10,594 nucleotides of DNA, taken from the NCBI GenBank assembly GCA_047921075.1, contig JBLRWS010000079.1, forward strand, positions 1-10,594, read 5' to 3'. The position numbers and the translations under genes are program-made. This document shows, in pieces, positions 1 to 6,641 of this stretch. The DNA is from JBLRWS01 sp047921075. GTDB taxonomy: Bacteria; Bacteroidota; Rhodothermia; Balneolales; Balneolaceae. Below the pieces are notes generated by a model, which worked only from the letters and a program-made list of their open reading frames with translations, searched no databases and was not told where the DNA came from. The number at the start of each line of letters is the position of its first letter. Position 1 is the first letter of the stretch.

Positions 1-542
1 TTTTCCGGCACGTTGCGCAGTGGTTCGCATTCCCGAAAGGTTTCGTGCATCTGGCCGGGCAAGCGCCGATACCAGCCGGTTCCCTCACTTTTCCAGGCGA
101 TCATTTCATCGCTCACATCCTTCACGATCTTGCACGGGTTACCCACCACCACTTTCCGGCGGGGAATCTCCATCCCTTCAGGGATAAACGTTAAAGCGCC
201 CACAATGCATTCGTCACCAATGACTACACGATCCATAATTACTGCATTCATGCCAATCAGGCTGTTTTTTCCGATCGTGGCGCCGTGAATAATAGCCCCA
301 TGGCCGATGTGGGCATGCTCGTGCAGGGTAACCGTTACGCCGGGAAACATATGGATGGTGCAGTTTTCCTGTACGTTGCATCCGTCGCCGATCTCTATTT
401 TGCCCCAATCGCCCCGAAGTGCCGCACCCGGCCCGATATAGACATCTTTGCCGATGATCACATTTCCGGTAACAACAGCGTTTGGATGTACAAACGCACT
501 GGAATCCACAACCGGTTTGTATCCGTCAAATTCACAGATCAT
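1..542 (-). CDS. paaY: PaaY-like hexapeptide-repeat (gamma-carbonic anhydrase fold) protein, 3' end cut by window
   Basis: Reading the minus strand from the ATG at 542 gives 180 residues with no stop before the window edge, so about 15-20 C-terminal residues are probably missing. The protein is a left-handed beta-helix of hexapeptide repeats (for example VTGNVIIGKDVYIGP near residues 24-38). It keeps the three metal-ligand histidines of the gamma-carbonic anhydrase fold at about H64, H81 and H86, the last two in HIGHGAIIHG. Stretches such as GHGAIIHG, GMNAVIMD and the terminal EPLRNV match the PaaY branch rather than generic carbonic anhydrases. PaaY is a thioesterase thought to clear dead-end CoA thioesters during phenylacetate breakdown. 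Its start codon overlaps the stop of the thiolase gene (ATGA, 542-539), implying translational coupling, and that neighbour independently points to phenylacetate catabolism. The family call is firm. The exact substrate is inferred. Confidence 0.85.
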   Translation of the reverse strand, partial: MICEFDGYKPVVDSSAFVHPNAVVTGNVIIGKDVYIGPGAALRGDWGKIEIGDGCNVQENCTIHMFPGVTVTLHEHAHIGHGAIIHGATIGKNSLIGMNAVIMDRVVIGDECIVGALTFIPEGMEIPRRKVVVGNPCKIVKDVSDEMIAWKSEGTGWYRRLPGQMHETFRECEPLRNVPE

Positions 543-1744
543 ACACGCTCCAAAATAACGGCGTACCCTTGACCCACGCCAATACACATGGTCACAAGGG
601 CATATTTTTTTTGTTGTTTTTGCAGCTCCAGTGTGGCCGTTTGAAGAATTCGTGCGCCGCTTACTCCAAGTGGATGGCCAAGGGCAATCGCTCCGCCATT
701 GGGATTCAGGCGGGCATCATCATCCGCAATTCCCAGTTTTCGGGTGCAGGCCAGCACTTGCCCTGCAAAGGCTTCATTCAACTCAATCACATCCATTTGA
801 TCGAGTGAGAGTCCGGCTTTTTTAAGTGCGATCTCGGATGCGAAAACCGGCCCAATACCCATGATACGCGGCTCCACACCGGCCACGCCGGAAGATACGA
901 TCCGGGCTTTTGGGGTCAGATTCCATTTTGTTGCAGCCGCTTCACTGCCAATGAGCATCGCTGCGGCCCCATCGTTTAACCCCGAGGCGTTGCCGGCCGT
1001 AACCGTTCCGTTTTTACGAAAGGCCGGACTCAGTTTTGCCAGAACCTCCGGGGTGGTGCCCGGGCGGATAAATTCATCTTCCGAGAAAAGGATGGGATCT
1101 TGCTTACGGCGGGGAATTTCTACCGGTACAATTTCTTCCGCAAGGCGCCCATTTGAACGGGCTTTGGCTGCTTTCTGCTGCGACCAGGCTGCGAAGGCGT
1201 CCTGATCGTCTCGATTGATCGCATGCTTCTCTACCAGATTTTCTGCCGTTTGGCCCATGGCATCGGTGCCATACAGCTCTTCCATTTTAGGATTGATGAA
1301 GCGCCACCCAAAGCTGGAATCATACATTTTGGAGTCGTTGCCAAATGGCTGTGCCGATTTGGAGATGACCCACGGCCCGCGTGTCATATGTTCTACACCG
1401 CCGGTTATAAACAGGTCCCCATCACCCGCAGCAATAGCCCGCCGCGCATGGATAGCGGCCGACATGCTCGAGGCACACAGACGATTTACCGTCTCGCCCG
1501 GAACCGAGAAGGGGAGCCCGGCCAGCAGCAGTGCCATTCGGGCTACGTTTCGGTTATCCTCTCCGGCCTGATTGGCGCAGCCGAAAATAACATCGTTGAT
1601 GGCGGCAGGATCGACAGATTCGTTACGGGCAAGCAGTTCGCGGATGACATGTGCCGCAAGATCGTCTGTACGGATGGGCGAGAGAGAGCCCCTGAATTTT
1701 CCGATAGGAGTACGTACGGCATCAAAAATAAAAGCGTCAGACAT
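539..1744 (-). CDS. paaJ: Thiolase, PaaJ/PcaF type (3-oxoadipyl-CoA / 3-oxo-5,6-dehydrosuberyl-CoA thiolase)
   Basis: This 401-residue protein has the length typical of PaaJ/PcaF and is co-linear with them. CANQAGEDNRNVARMA (residues 56-71), the WRF-NP block near 147-152 and NPNGGAIALGHPLG (347-360) are shared. The expected catalytic residues are present: nucleophile C90 in NRLC, N323 in NEAF, H357 in GHPLG and C387 in MCIGVGQG. The family role is thiolytic cleavage of 3-oxoadipyl-CoA to succinyl-CoA and acetyl-CoA at the end of the phenylacetate or beta-ketoadipate pathway. The adjoining, overlapping paaY gene favours phenylacetate. One oddity is that the residues after the nucleophile read CASS rather than the usual CGSG. 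The ATG at 1744 is preceded by an in-frame stop and no clear Shine-Dalgarno site. A general acetyl-CoA acetyltransferase or FadA role is the alternative. Confidence 0.88.
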   Translation of the reverse strand: MSDAFIFDAVRTPIGKFRGSLSPIRTDDLAAHVIRELLARNESVDPAAINDVIFGCANQAGEDNRNVARMALLLAGLPFSVPGETVNRLCASSMSAAIHARRAIAAGDGDLFITGGVEHMTRGPWVISKSAQPFGNDSKMYDSSFGWRFINPKMEELYGTDAMGQTAENLVEKHAINRDDQDAFAAWSQQKAAKARSNGRLAEEIVPVEIPRRKQDPILFSEDEFIRPGTTPEVLAKLSPAFRKNGTVTAGNASGLNDGAAAMLIGSEAAATKWNLTPKARIVSSGVAGVEPRIMGIGPVFASEIALKKAGLSLDQMDVIELNEAFAGQVLACTRKLGIADDDARLNPNGGAIALGHPLGVSGARILQTATLELQKQQKKYALVTMCIGVGQGYAVILERV

Positions 1745-1800
1745 GATTCAGCATTTCATTTAGTAATTAACGGGCAGATGTAAATCGATAGCGTTTGAAC

Positions 1801-3249
1801 TTACTGGTTATTGCTGCCTGTTTCCAAACTCAATTCCCGCAAGCGTACGTACTCAACATAGCGGGGTGGCAGCGGAAACGGTGCTTCTTCGGGAATAGCC
1901 GGTAAACGGGGTGTTTGGATTCGAGGTCGGTCGGGCTTTCGCTCGGGATCCCACTGAAAGTTTTCGAGCCGGCGATTGGGTACTTCCGGGCCCTCTTCAA
2001 GAAACGTTCCCTCCGCATTTTCGTCGGCTTTAAATCGGTCGAACTCTCCGTCATAGAAAAAGAGGGTGGATGCCCCTGCGGCAATCAGTTCAATCACCCC
2101 GTCCGGCTGGTCGTCCTCATCCTTCAGGAAAAAAATTACTTCTGAATTTTTGAAAACGGTCATGCGCAGCAGTTCATCATCTTCAAAAAACGCGTGAAGG
2201 GTGTCGCCGGTCATTTGGTGGAGCCTCCCGGTAGCGGAATCTTCCTGTACCACAATGGGCCGTTCAAAAGAGCGCAGAAAAGTGAGTTCCTCCCCATCAA
2301 ATGTGGCTTCGATAAATGGGCCGGTAAGCTGAATGTTGCGCCGCCAGAGGATGGGGTTTGAGCGCAGCTCCGTAATCTCAAGATGTTCATAGAATGTAGC
2401 GGAATCGGCCACCGCTGCGAACCGGTTCGACCAGATACGTACATTTTGGAAAGCGTCCAGCGTAGAGGTGGTATCGGTATCGATAATTTCAATTTCCCGC
2501 GCCAGCAGGTGGGTGGTGTCGGCTTCACTCTCGCTTACTTCCATCAGCCAGCTGCTGTCGCCGCGCAGCAGCCGGTATCCGGTTGAATCGGCAAAGAGAT
2601 AATTGCCGGTAAAAACAGTGTTGTCTTCAAAATCCTCGCCGTACACCCGCCCAAACAGCTCATAAAGGCCAATGGAGCGATTCATGAACAGCGAGTCGGC
2701 CTCCAGGTATTGCGTTTCATCAGCCAGCTGCACATTGCCGCGAAATCCGGCACTGTCTACATCCTGAAAGTAAAAGCCCTGCTCGGCAATCAAGATGCCG
2801 TCCTCATCTTCGAAACGGACCGGCACATCAAATACCGCGAGGTCGATGGGAGAAAAGAGATCCATCTGTTGGCTGAAGAGAATATTGGTCTCCGATTCGA
2901 TAATCACCCGTCCCCGAAAACGGCTTACATCGGTTGCGGTATTATGGAAAAGCGTATCGGCCCAAATCATCTCGTTCTCGGTTTCGATCTGTATGTTAAA
3001 GGCGTGAATCAGATTTTGATCGATAAACTGGTAGGCGCTGTCGGCTTCCATGCGCATGTCATCGGTGCGAAGAACCACATTGTTAAGCAGCTTGCGAACA
3101 TTTTGTCCGTTGATGATGGCGCCCTCGGCCCGATCGGCCCGCTCGATAAATACCTGACTTTGCGCGGTTGCGGTGCCGGGGGCTAAAAGAATACTCCAGC
3201 CGGCTACTGTGAGAAGCAGAAAGGCAGATATGGATTTGAGATCAATCAA
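1801..3249 (-). CDS. OstA/LptA-like periplasmic protein with a long multi-repeat body
   Basis: The product is a secreted, acidic protein of about 482 residues built from repeating beta-strand units. Recurrent motifs such as ADSAYQF, ADTLFHN, ADSLFMN and ADSATFY, each followed by a strand and a turn, are typical of OstA/LptA jelly-roll proteins, which bind LPS in the periplasm on its way to the outer membrane. It directly follows an LptC-like gene, which supports a role in LPS transport. It is much longer than E. coli LptA (about 185 residues), as are OstA-like proteins of Bacteroidota, and ends in a proline-rich tail (roughly the last 50 residues). I chose the TTG at 3249: it puts a signal peptide (LKSISAFLLLTVAG, then TATAQS) at the N-terminus, has AGG about 10 bases upstream and overlaps lptC by only 8 bases. 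The ATG at 3324 would add 25 unlikely residues and an 83-base overlap. Confidence 0.75.
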   Translation of the reverse strand: MIDLKSISAFLLLTVAGWSILLAPGTATAQSQVFIERADRAEGAIINGQNVRKLLNNVVLRTDDMRMEADSAYQFIDQNLIHAFNIQIETENEMIWADTLFHNTATDVSRFRGRVIIESETNILFSQQMDLFSPIDLAVFDVPVRFEDEDGILIAEQGFYFQDVDSAGFRGNVQLADETQYLEADSLFMNRSIGLYELFGRVYGEDFEDNTVFTGNYLFADSTGYRLLRGDSSWLMEVSESEADTTHLLAREIEIIDTDTTSTLDAFQNVRIWSNRFAAVADSATFYEHLEITELRSNPILWRRNIQLTGPFIEATFDGEELTFLRSFERPIVVQEDSATGRLHQMTGDTLHAFFEDDELLRMTVFKNSEVIFFLKDEDDQPDGVIELIAAGASTLFFYDGEFDRFKADENAEGTFLEEGPEVPNRRLENFQWDPERKPDRPRIQTPRLPAIPEEAPFPLPPRYVEYVRLRELSLETGSNNQ

Positions 3250-3793
3250 CCGTAAACCTGCCCGTGGGCCTTTCGATAATGTACGATGAGAGATCGGTCG
3301 TGCCGTCAAAACCGAGGCCTGCAATGCTGTCGCTCGGCGTGATGATGGTTACAAATTCAGGAGAGTGGATGCGGTCGTCATCCTGTGTCCAAACGAGAAA
3401 TTCGGAATACAGGCGTCGGTTTTCAGCCGTAAGTACCCGAACCGAATCGAAGAGTTCAAACGCACGTTCTTGTTCCAGGTACACCGCCCGCTTGCTCCAC
3501 GCTTCGGTTTTTACGTTTCCGGCTGTATCGAAGAGTTGAACGTAGACCGGTCCGGAGATGCGGGTTTCCCGGCGGTCGGGCCGCTGATAGGTGATGGCAT
3601 AGGAGCCCTCGATAGAAATTTCCCGGCGTTGTTGCTGCATCAGCTGCATCCGTACATCCCAGCTTTCGGTGGTGGTGGTAAGCGAGTCGTTCAGCGCCGA
3701 TTGTACCTGTTGGGCATCAAACTCTGAGAGTTCCATACATGCGGCAAACAGAAGGGGGAGCAGCAGAACGGGCAGAGCTTTACAGCGTGCCAA
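3242..3793 (-). CDS. lptC: LptC-like LPS export lipoprotein
   Basis: From the TTG at 3793 the protein is about 183 residues. It starts with a short basic segment, a hydrophobic stretch (ALPVLLLPLLFAAC) and a lipobox cysteine near residue 19, so it should be a lipoprotein. The rest is a beta-rich LptC/YrbK-type domain. The C-terminal part is characteristic: a strand ending in LYSEFLVW, then HSPEFVTI, then a GLGFDGTTDLSSYII segment. LptC joins the LptBFG transporter to periplasmic LptA; here the next gene encodes an OstA/LptA-like protein, 8 bases overlapped. The start is inferred. An ATG at 3883 is in frame but would add 30 residues before the signal and overlap upp by 104 bases. TTG at 3817 is a third option. 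The TTG at 3793 gives a 14-base overlap with upp. Sequence similarity within LptC is weak, so the call leans on context. Confidence 0.7.
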   Translation of the reverse strand: MARCKALPVLLLPLLFAACMELSEFDAQQVQSALNDSLTTTTESWDVRMQLMQQQRREISIEGSYAITYQRPDRRETRISGPVYVQLFDTAGNVKTEAWSKRAVYLEQERAFELFDSVRVLTAENRRLYSEFLVWTQDDDRIHSPEFVTIITPSDSIAGLGFDGTTDLSSYIIERPTGRFTVD

Positions 3794-4415
3794 AATAGCG
3801 GTCGCCCGCGTCGCCAAGACCGGGAACGATAAAGGCGTCGGTGTTGAGTTTTTCGTCGATGGCTGCCGTGATGATTGAAACATCGGGGTGTGTGTCGGTA
3901 ATTCGTTGTAACCCTTCGGGTGCTGAAATTAACGAAATAAAACGGATTTGTTTTGCACCCTGGTCTTTAAGATAGGTAATGGCATCATCGGCACTGCCCC
4001 CGGTAGCCAGCATCGGGTCTACTACCAGTACCATGCCACGGTCGATCTCTTTCGGAAGGTTAGAGTAGTAGTCGATCGGCTCATGCGTCTCCTCATCGCG
4101 ATACATACCCAAATGGCCTACTCTGGCATCGGGCACAAAGTTGATGATGGCGTCGACCAGACTAAGCCCAGCCCGCAGAATTGGAACCACAATAATCTCT
4201 GTGTCGATGTCGTACCCCACGGTTTTTGTGATCGGGGTTTCAATCGTTTTGGTTGATAGAGGCAACTCTTTCAACGAAAAGTAGGCCAGTATGGTGGCAA
4301 TTCGAGCCATTGCCGCACGGAAACGAACAATATCAGTAGATTGCTGCCGAAGGATTGTCAAATCCCTGGCAACAACCGGGTGGTCTATAACGGTTACGTT
4401 CGGATGAACTCCCAT
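3780..4415 (-). CDS. upp: Uracil phosphoribosyltransferase
   Basis: This 211-residue protein has the usual length of UPRT and aligns end to end with it. The enzyme makes UMP from uracil and PRPP in cytoplasmic pyrimidine salvage. Visible signatures are PILRAGL (78-84), the PRPP-binding loop VVDPMLATGGS (131-141) and the C-terminal uracil-binding block PGLGDAGDRYFGT (198-210). The start ATG lies 6 bases after the stop of the symporter gene, and its own stop lies inside the start region of the LptC-like gene, so it is the second member of a tightly packed transcript. No strong Shine-Dalgarno sequence is visible. Nothing in the sequence is broken or unusual; only the neighbourhood with LPS-export genes is unexpected. 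Confidence 0.97.
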   Translation of the reverse strand: MGVHPNVTVIDHPVVARDLTILRQQSTDIVRFRAAMARIATILAYFSLKELPLSTKTIETPITKTVGYDIDTEIIVVPILRAGLSLVDAIINFVPDARVGHLGMYRDEETHEPIDYYSNLPKEIDRGMVLVVDPMLATGGSADDAITYLKDQGAKQIRFISLISAPEGLQRITDTHPDVSIITAAIDEKLNTDAFIVPGLGDAGDRYFGTL

Positions 4416-4421
4416 TCGAAA

Positions 4422-6047
4422 TCAGATCTCGGTATTATCGAAATATTTGCGAGTAATTGTTACGATGACTCCGGAGAGCATAAACAGGGCAATAATATTG
4501 AAGAAGGCCATAAAGCCAAGCATTACATCACCGAAAGCCCAGATTGTGGTTAGCGCTGTGATAGCCCCCACAAAGTGCATGCCTACAAACGCGAGCCGGT
4601 ACCAGAAGATCGATTTGAATCCGAACAGGTACTGTGCGGCACGGTCGCCGTAGTAGCTCCAGCTTATGGAGGTGGAGATTGCGAACAGCAGTACGGCAAA
4701 GGTAACAATCATGCCACCGCCGGAGGACAATGGGGCCATGCCAATCTCAAAAGCCCGGGCTGTTAGCGGAGCGCCATTTTCTACAATTCCACCGTAAACA
4801 CGGCTAAGATTTGTGCCATCCGCGGCGACCAGCGTTGGGCTCTGGCCAATATTTTCAATCTGGCCGGTAAAGGCAATGGTACGTGCTTCATCTGCAAACA
4901 TGGTATCTACAGGTGCGTTGTATCGCAGCATCTGGCCATTGACCGGAACTCCATTTTCAAACATCAGAACATTTTGCTGAGTGCCATCCACAACGTACGA
5001 GATGGTATCATCAGCGGGGTTCACCGTAGCCGGGTGGTGCATATCCCAGGCTCCGGTCGAAACAATTACCAATCCCGTAATACTGCAAACGACCAATGTA
5101 TCGATAAAGGGTTCGAGCAGGGCAACCACACCCTCCCGCACCGGCTGATCCGTTTTGGCTGCCGAATGAGCGATGGGAGCTGAACCCTGTCCGGCTTCGT
5201 TCGAGAAGAGCCCGCGCTGTACACCGTAACTTAGCGTGAAGATGAAAGCGCCGGAACCTACGCCCAGTATGCCCGCTTCGGGGCTGAAGGCACTGCCTAA
5301 GATGGTCAAGAAAGCCGGAATAACAGAGGCATAATTCAACATGAGAATAACCAGCCCGGCCAACACATAGATGGTAGCCATAAAAGGGACAAGACGTGAG
5401 GTCACGTAGCCGATCCGCTTGATGCCTCCTAAAATAACAGCTGCAACCAAGCTTGCTGTGATAAGCCCGGTGATGTATCGCGGAATTTCAAAATCGCTGT
5501 GCATCACATCAGCCACCGTGTTGGCTTGCACCGCATTTCCGGTCAGGAAGGCACAAATGGCTGCTGCAATTGAAAACGCTACGGCGAGCCATTTCCAATT
5601 TGGGCCAAGGCCTTTTTCTATGTAGTACATTGGTCCGCCCGATACGGAACCATCTTCGTTTTTGATGCGGTACTCCTGTGCGAGCGTCACTTCTGTGTAC
5701 TTGATGGCCATGCCGAGCACAGCGGTAATCCACATCCAGAAAAGTGCCCCGGGTCCGCCAAAATGGATAGCGAGTGCCACACCGGCGATGTTACCGATAC
5801 CGACCGTGGCGGATAAGGCGGTACTCAGAGCCTGAAAGTGGTTGATGTCTCCATCGTCGTTGGGGTCGTCGTAGTGCCCGGAAACAACCTTTACACCATG
5901 ACTGAACTTGGTAATTTGGATAAAAGCGAGCCGGATGGTGATGAAGATACCGAAGGAGAGCAGAACCACAACCATGAACGGAAGGGCCTCCGGTGTATTC
6001 CATACCAAATTTTCGAGCCACGAAATAACGTCGTCAAATAAATTCAT
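4422..6047 (-). CDS. Sodium/alanine symporter family protein (AGCS)
   Basis: This 541-residue integral inner-membrane protein carries the AGCS signature GGPGALFWMWITAVLG (97-112). Other family blocks are TVGIGNIAGVA (81-91), SGGPMYYIEKGLG (136-148) and RGLFSNEAGQGSAPIAHSAA (278-297), plus a C-terminal SWSYYGDRA and YLFG region (462-475). The family imports alanine or glycine with sodium ions. About ten or eleven hydrophobic segments are visible. The protein is longer than common members (about 450-490 residues) because a hydrophilic insert of roughly 85-95 residues lies between TGAW (331-334) and GAPLTARAF (425-433). It is the first gene of the minus-strand set and faces a long AT-rich region holding the likely promoter. 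Substrate is inferred from family only. Confidence 0.93.
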   Translation of the reverse strand: MNLFDDVISWLENLVWNTPEALPFMVVVLLSFGIFITIRLAFIQITKFSHGVKVVSGHYDDPNDDGDINHFQALSTALSATVGIGNIAGVALAIHFGGPGALFWMWITAVLGMAIKYTEVTLAQEYRIKNEDGSVSGGPMYYIEKGLGPNWKWLAVAFSIAAAICAFLTGNAVQANTVADVMHSDFEIPRYITGLITASLVAAVILGGIKRIGYVTSRLVPFMATIYVLAGLVILMLNYASVIPAFLTILGSAFSPEAGILGVGSGAFIFTLSYGVQRGLFSNEAGQGSAPIAHSAAKTDQPVREGVVALLEPFIDTLVVCSITGLVIVSTGAWDMHHPATVNPADDTISYVVDGTQQNVLMFENGVPVNGQMLRYNAPVDTMFADEARTIAFTGQIENIGQSPTLVAADGTNLSRVYGGIVENGAPLTARAFEIGMAPLSSGGGMIVTFAVLLFAISTSISWSYYGDRAAQYLFGFKSIFWYRLAFVGMHFVGAITALTTIWAFGDVMLGFMAFFNIIALFMLSGVIVTITRKYFDNTEI

Positions 6048-6233
6048 GCAAAATGTGTTGGCTGTTAGAAATGAATGCTCGAATGTATAAAGTTTTAGGT
6101 AAAAAATTTAGTAAAAACTTCTTCTGCAAGTGAACGCTGGTAGCGATTTTTTTTTTAAACTCCATGAATAGCATGTTTTTACAGAGGTACAGCATCTGTA
6201 CGCACTGTTTATTTTGATCAAACCCAATAAATT
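6048..6233. promoter_or_regulatory. Divergent intergenic region between the AGCS symporter and HU genes
   Basis: This 186-base stretch is clearly richer in A and T than the flanking genes and must hold promoters for both directions. Toward the symporter (minus strand) there is a TATACA element near 6088-6093 but no good -35. Two similar copies of TTTTTACTAAA and TTTTTACCTAAA precede it. On the plus strand a run of ten T residues occupies 6147-6156, followed by two dyads described separately. I cannot assign either promoter with confidence. Confidence 0.5.
6181..6208. promoter_or_regulatory. Nested dyad upstream of the HU gene (candidate operator or leader hairpin)
   Basis: A perfect inverted repeat GTACAG-CAT-CTGTAC lies at 6187-6201. 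It is flanked by an outer pair, ACAG at 6181-6184 and CTGT at 6205-6208, so four copies of the ACAG/CTGT element occur at 8-9 base steps. It ends 25 bases before the HU start codon. A second palindrome, TTTGATCAAA, follows at 6213-6222. The symmetry is seen directly; a role in binding a regulator or folding in the mRNA is inference. Confidence 0.45.
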
Positions 6234-6524
6234 ATGACCAAGGCAGACATCGTAGATATCATTTCATCATCAACAGGCCTTACCAAGGTAGAAACCGAGG
6301 CCGTCGTGAAGGGATTTTTAGATACCGTAATCGACGCTATGAAGCGCGAAGAAACCATAGAACTTCGAGGTTTCGGCAGTTTTAAAGTAGTGAAACGAGC
6401 ACAACGCGTAGCGCGAAACCCCAAAACGAACGAAGAGGTTATTGTGCCTGAACAGCACGTTCCCACACTTAAAATTTCCAAAGAGTTCAAAAAGGAAGTG
6501 AACGAGGCGATAAACGGCGTCTAA
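6234..6524 (+). CDS. HU-family histone-like DNA-binding protein
   Basis: This 96-residue protein is a standard-length HU/IHF-family member. It has the N-terminal helical dimerisation region, the RGFGSF turn (45-50) and the DNA-contacting arm with R61-N62-P63, where the proline is the residue that intercalates and bends DNA. The C-terminal LKISKEFKKEVN helix also fits. Such proteins form dimers that compact and bend chromosomal DNA. The HU-versus-IHF choice is not settled by sequence, though the arm and the lack of an obvious partner favour HU. The ATG at 6234 has only an A-rich upstream stretch (CAATAAATT) and no Shine-Dalgarno site, common in Bacteroidota-like genomes. The gene stands alone: a nested dyad lies upstream and a hairpin terminator downstream. 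Confidence 0.95.
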   Translation: MTKADIVDIISSSTGLTKVETEAVVKGFLDTVIDAMKREETIELRGFGSFKVVKRAQRVARNPKTNEEVIVPEQHVPTLKISKEFKKEVNEAINGV

Positions 6525-6554
6525 TTGTAACCACCAATTTCGCTTACACACCCA

Positions 6555-6592
6555 GCGGCAGGAAGCAACGCTCTTGCCGCAATTTTCTTTTT
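6555..6592 (+). terminator. Intrinsic terminator after the HU gene
   Basis: GCGGCAGGA at 6555-6563 can pair with TCTTGCCGC at 6572-6580 (one G-T wobble) around a loop of about eight bases. The hairpin is followed by a T-rich tail (AATTTTCTTTTT). It begins 30 bases after the HU stop. Confidence 0.8.
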
Positions 6593-6641
6593 GTACATTC
6601 CATGCGTGAGAAGTTTCGGTCATTATTCTATTTTGGGCTGC

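Noticed and set aside
1223..1783. A 186-codon open frame on the plus strand
   Set aside because: It lies opposite the well-supported thiolase gene, its translation resembles no family and it has no start signal; it is a shadow frame.
1745..1800. Terminator or promoter between the OstA-like gene and the thiolase gene
   Set aside because: I found no hairpin with a T-tract and no paired -35/-10 elements on the minus strand, so the two genes may or may not be co-transcribed.
2710..3186. A 158-codon open frame on the plus strand
   Set aside because: It is antisense to the OstA-like gene, whose signal peptide and repeats identify the true strand.
6206..6216. Bacteroidetes-type -7 promoter element (TAnnTTTG) upstream of HU, and a similar string at 6629-6635
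   Set aside because: Both read TATTTTG, one base short of the motif, and no matching upstream TTG element lies at the right distance. The second is only 7 bases from the start codon.
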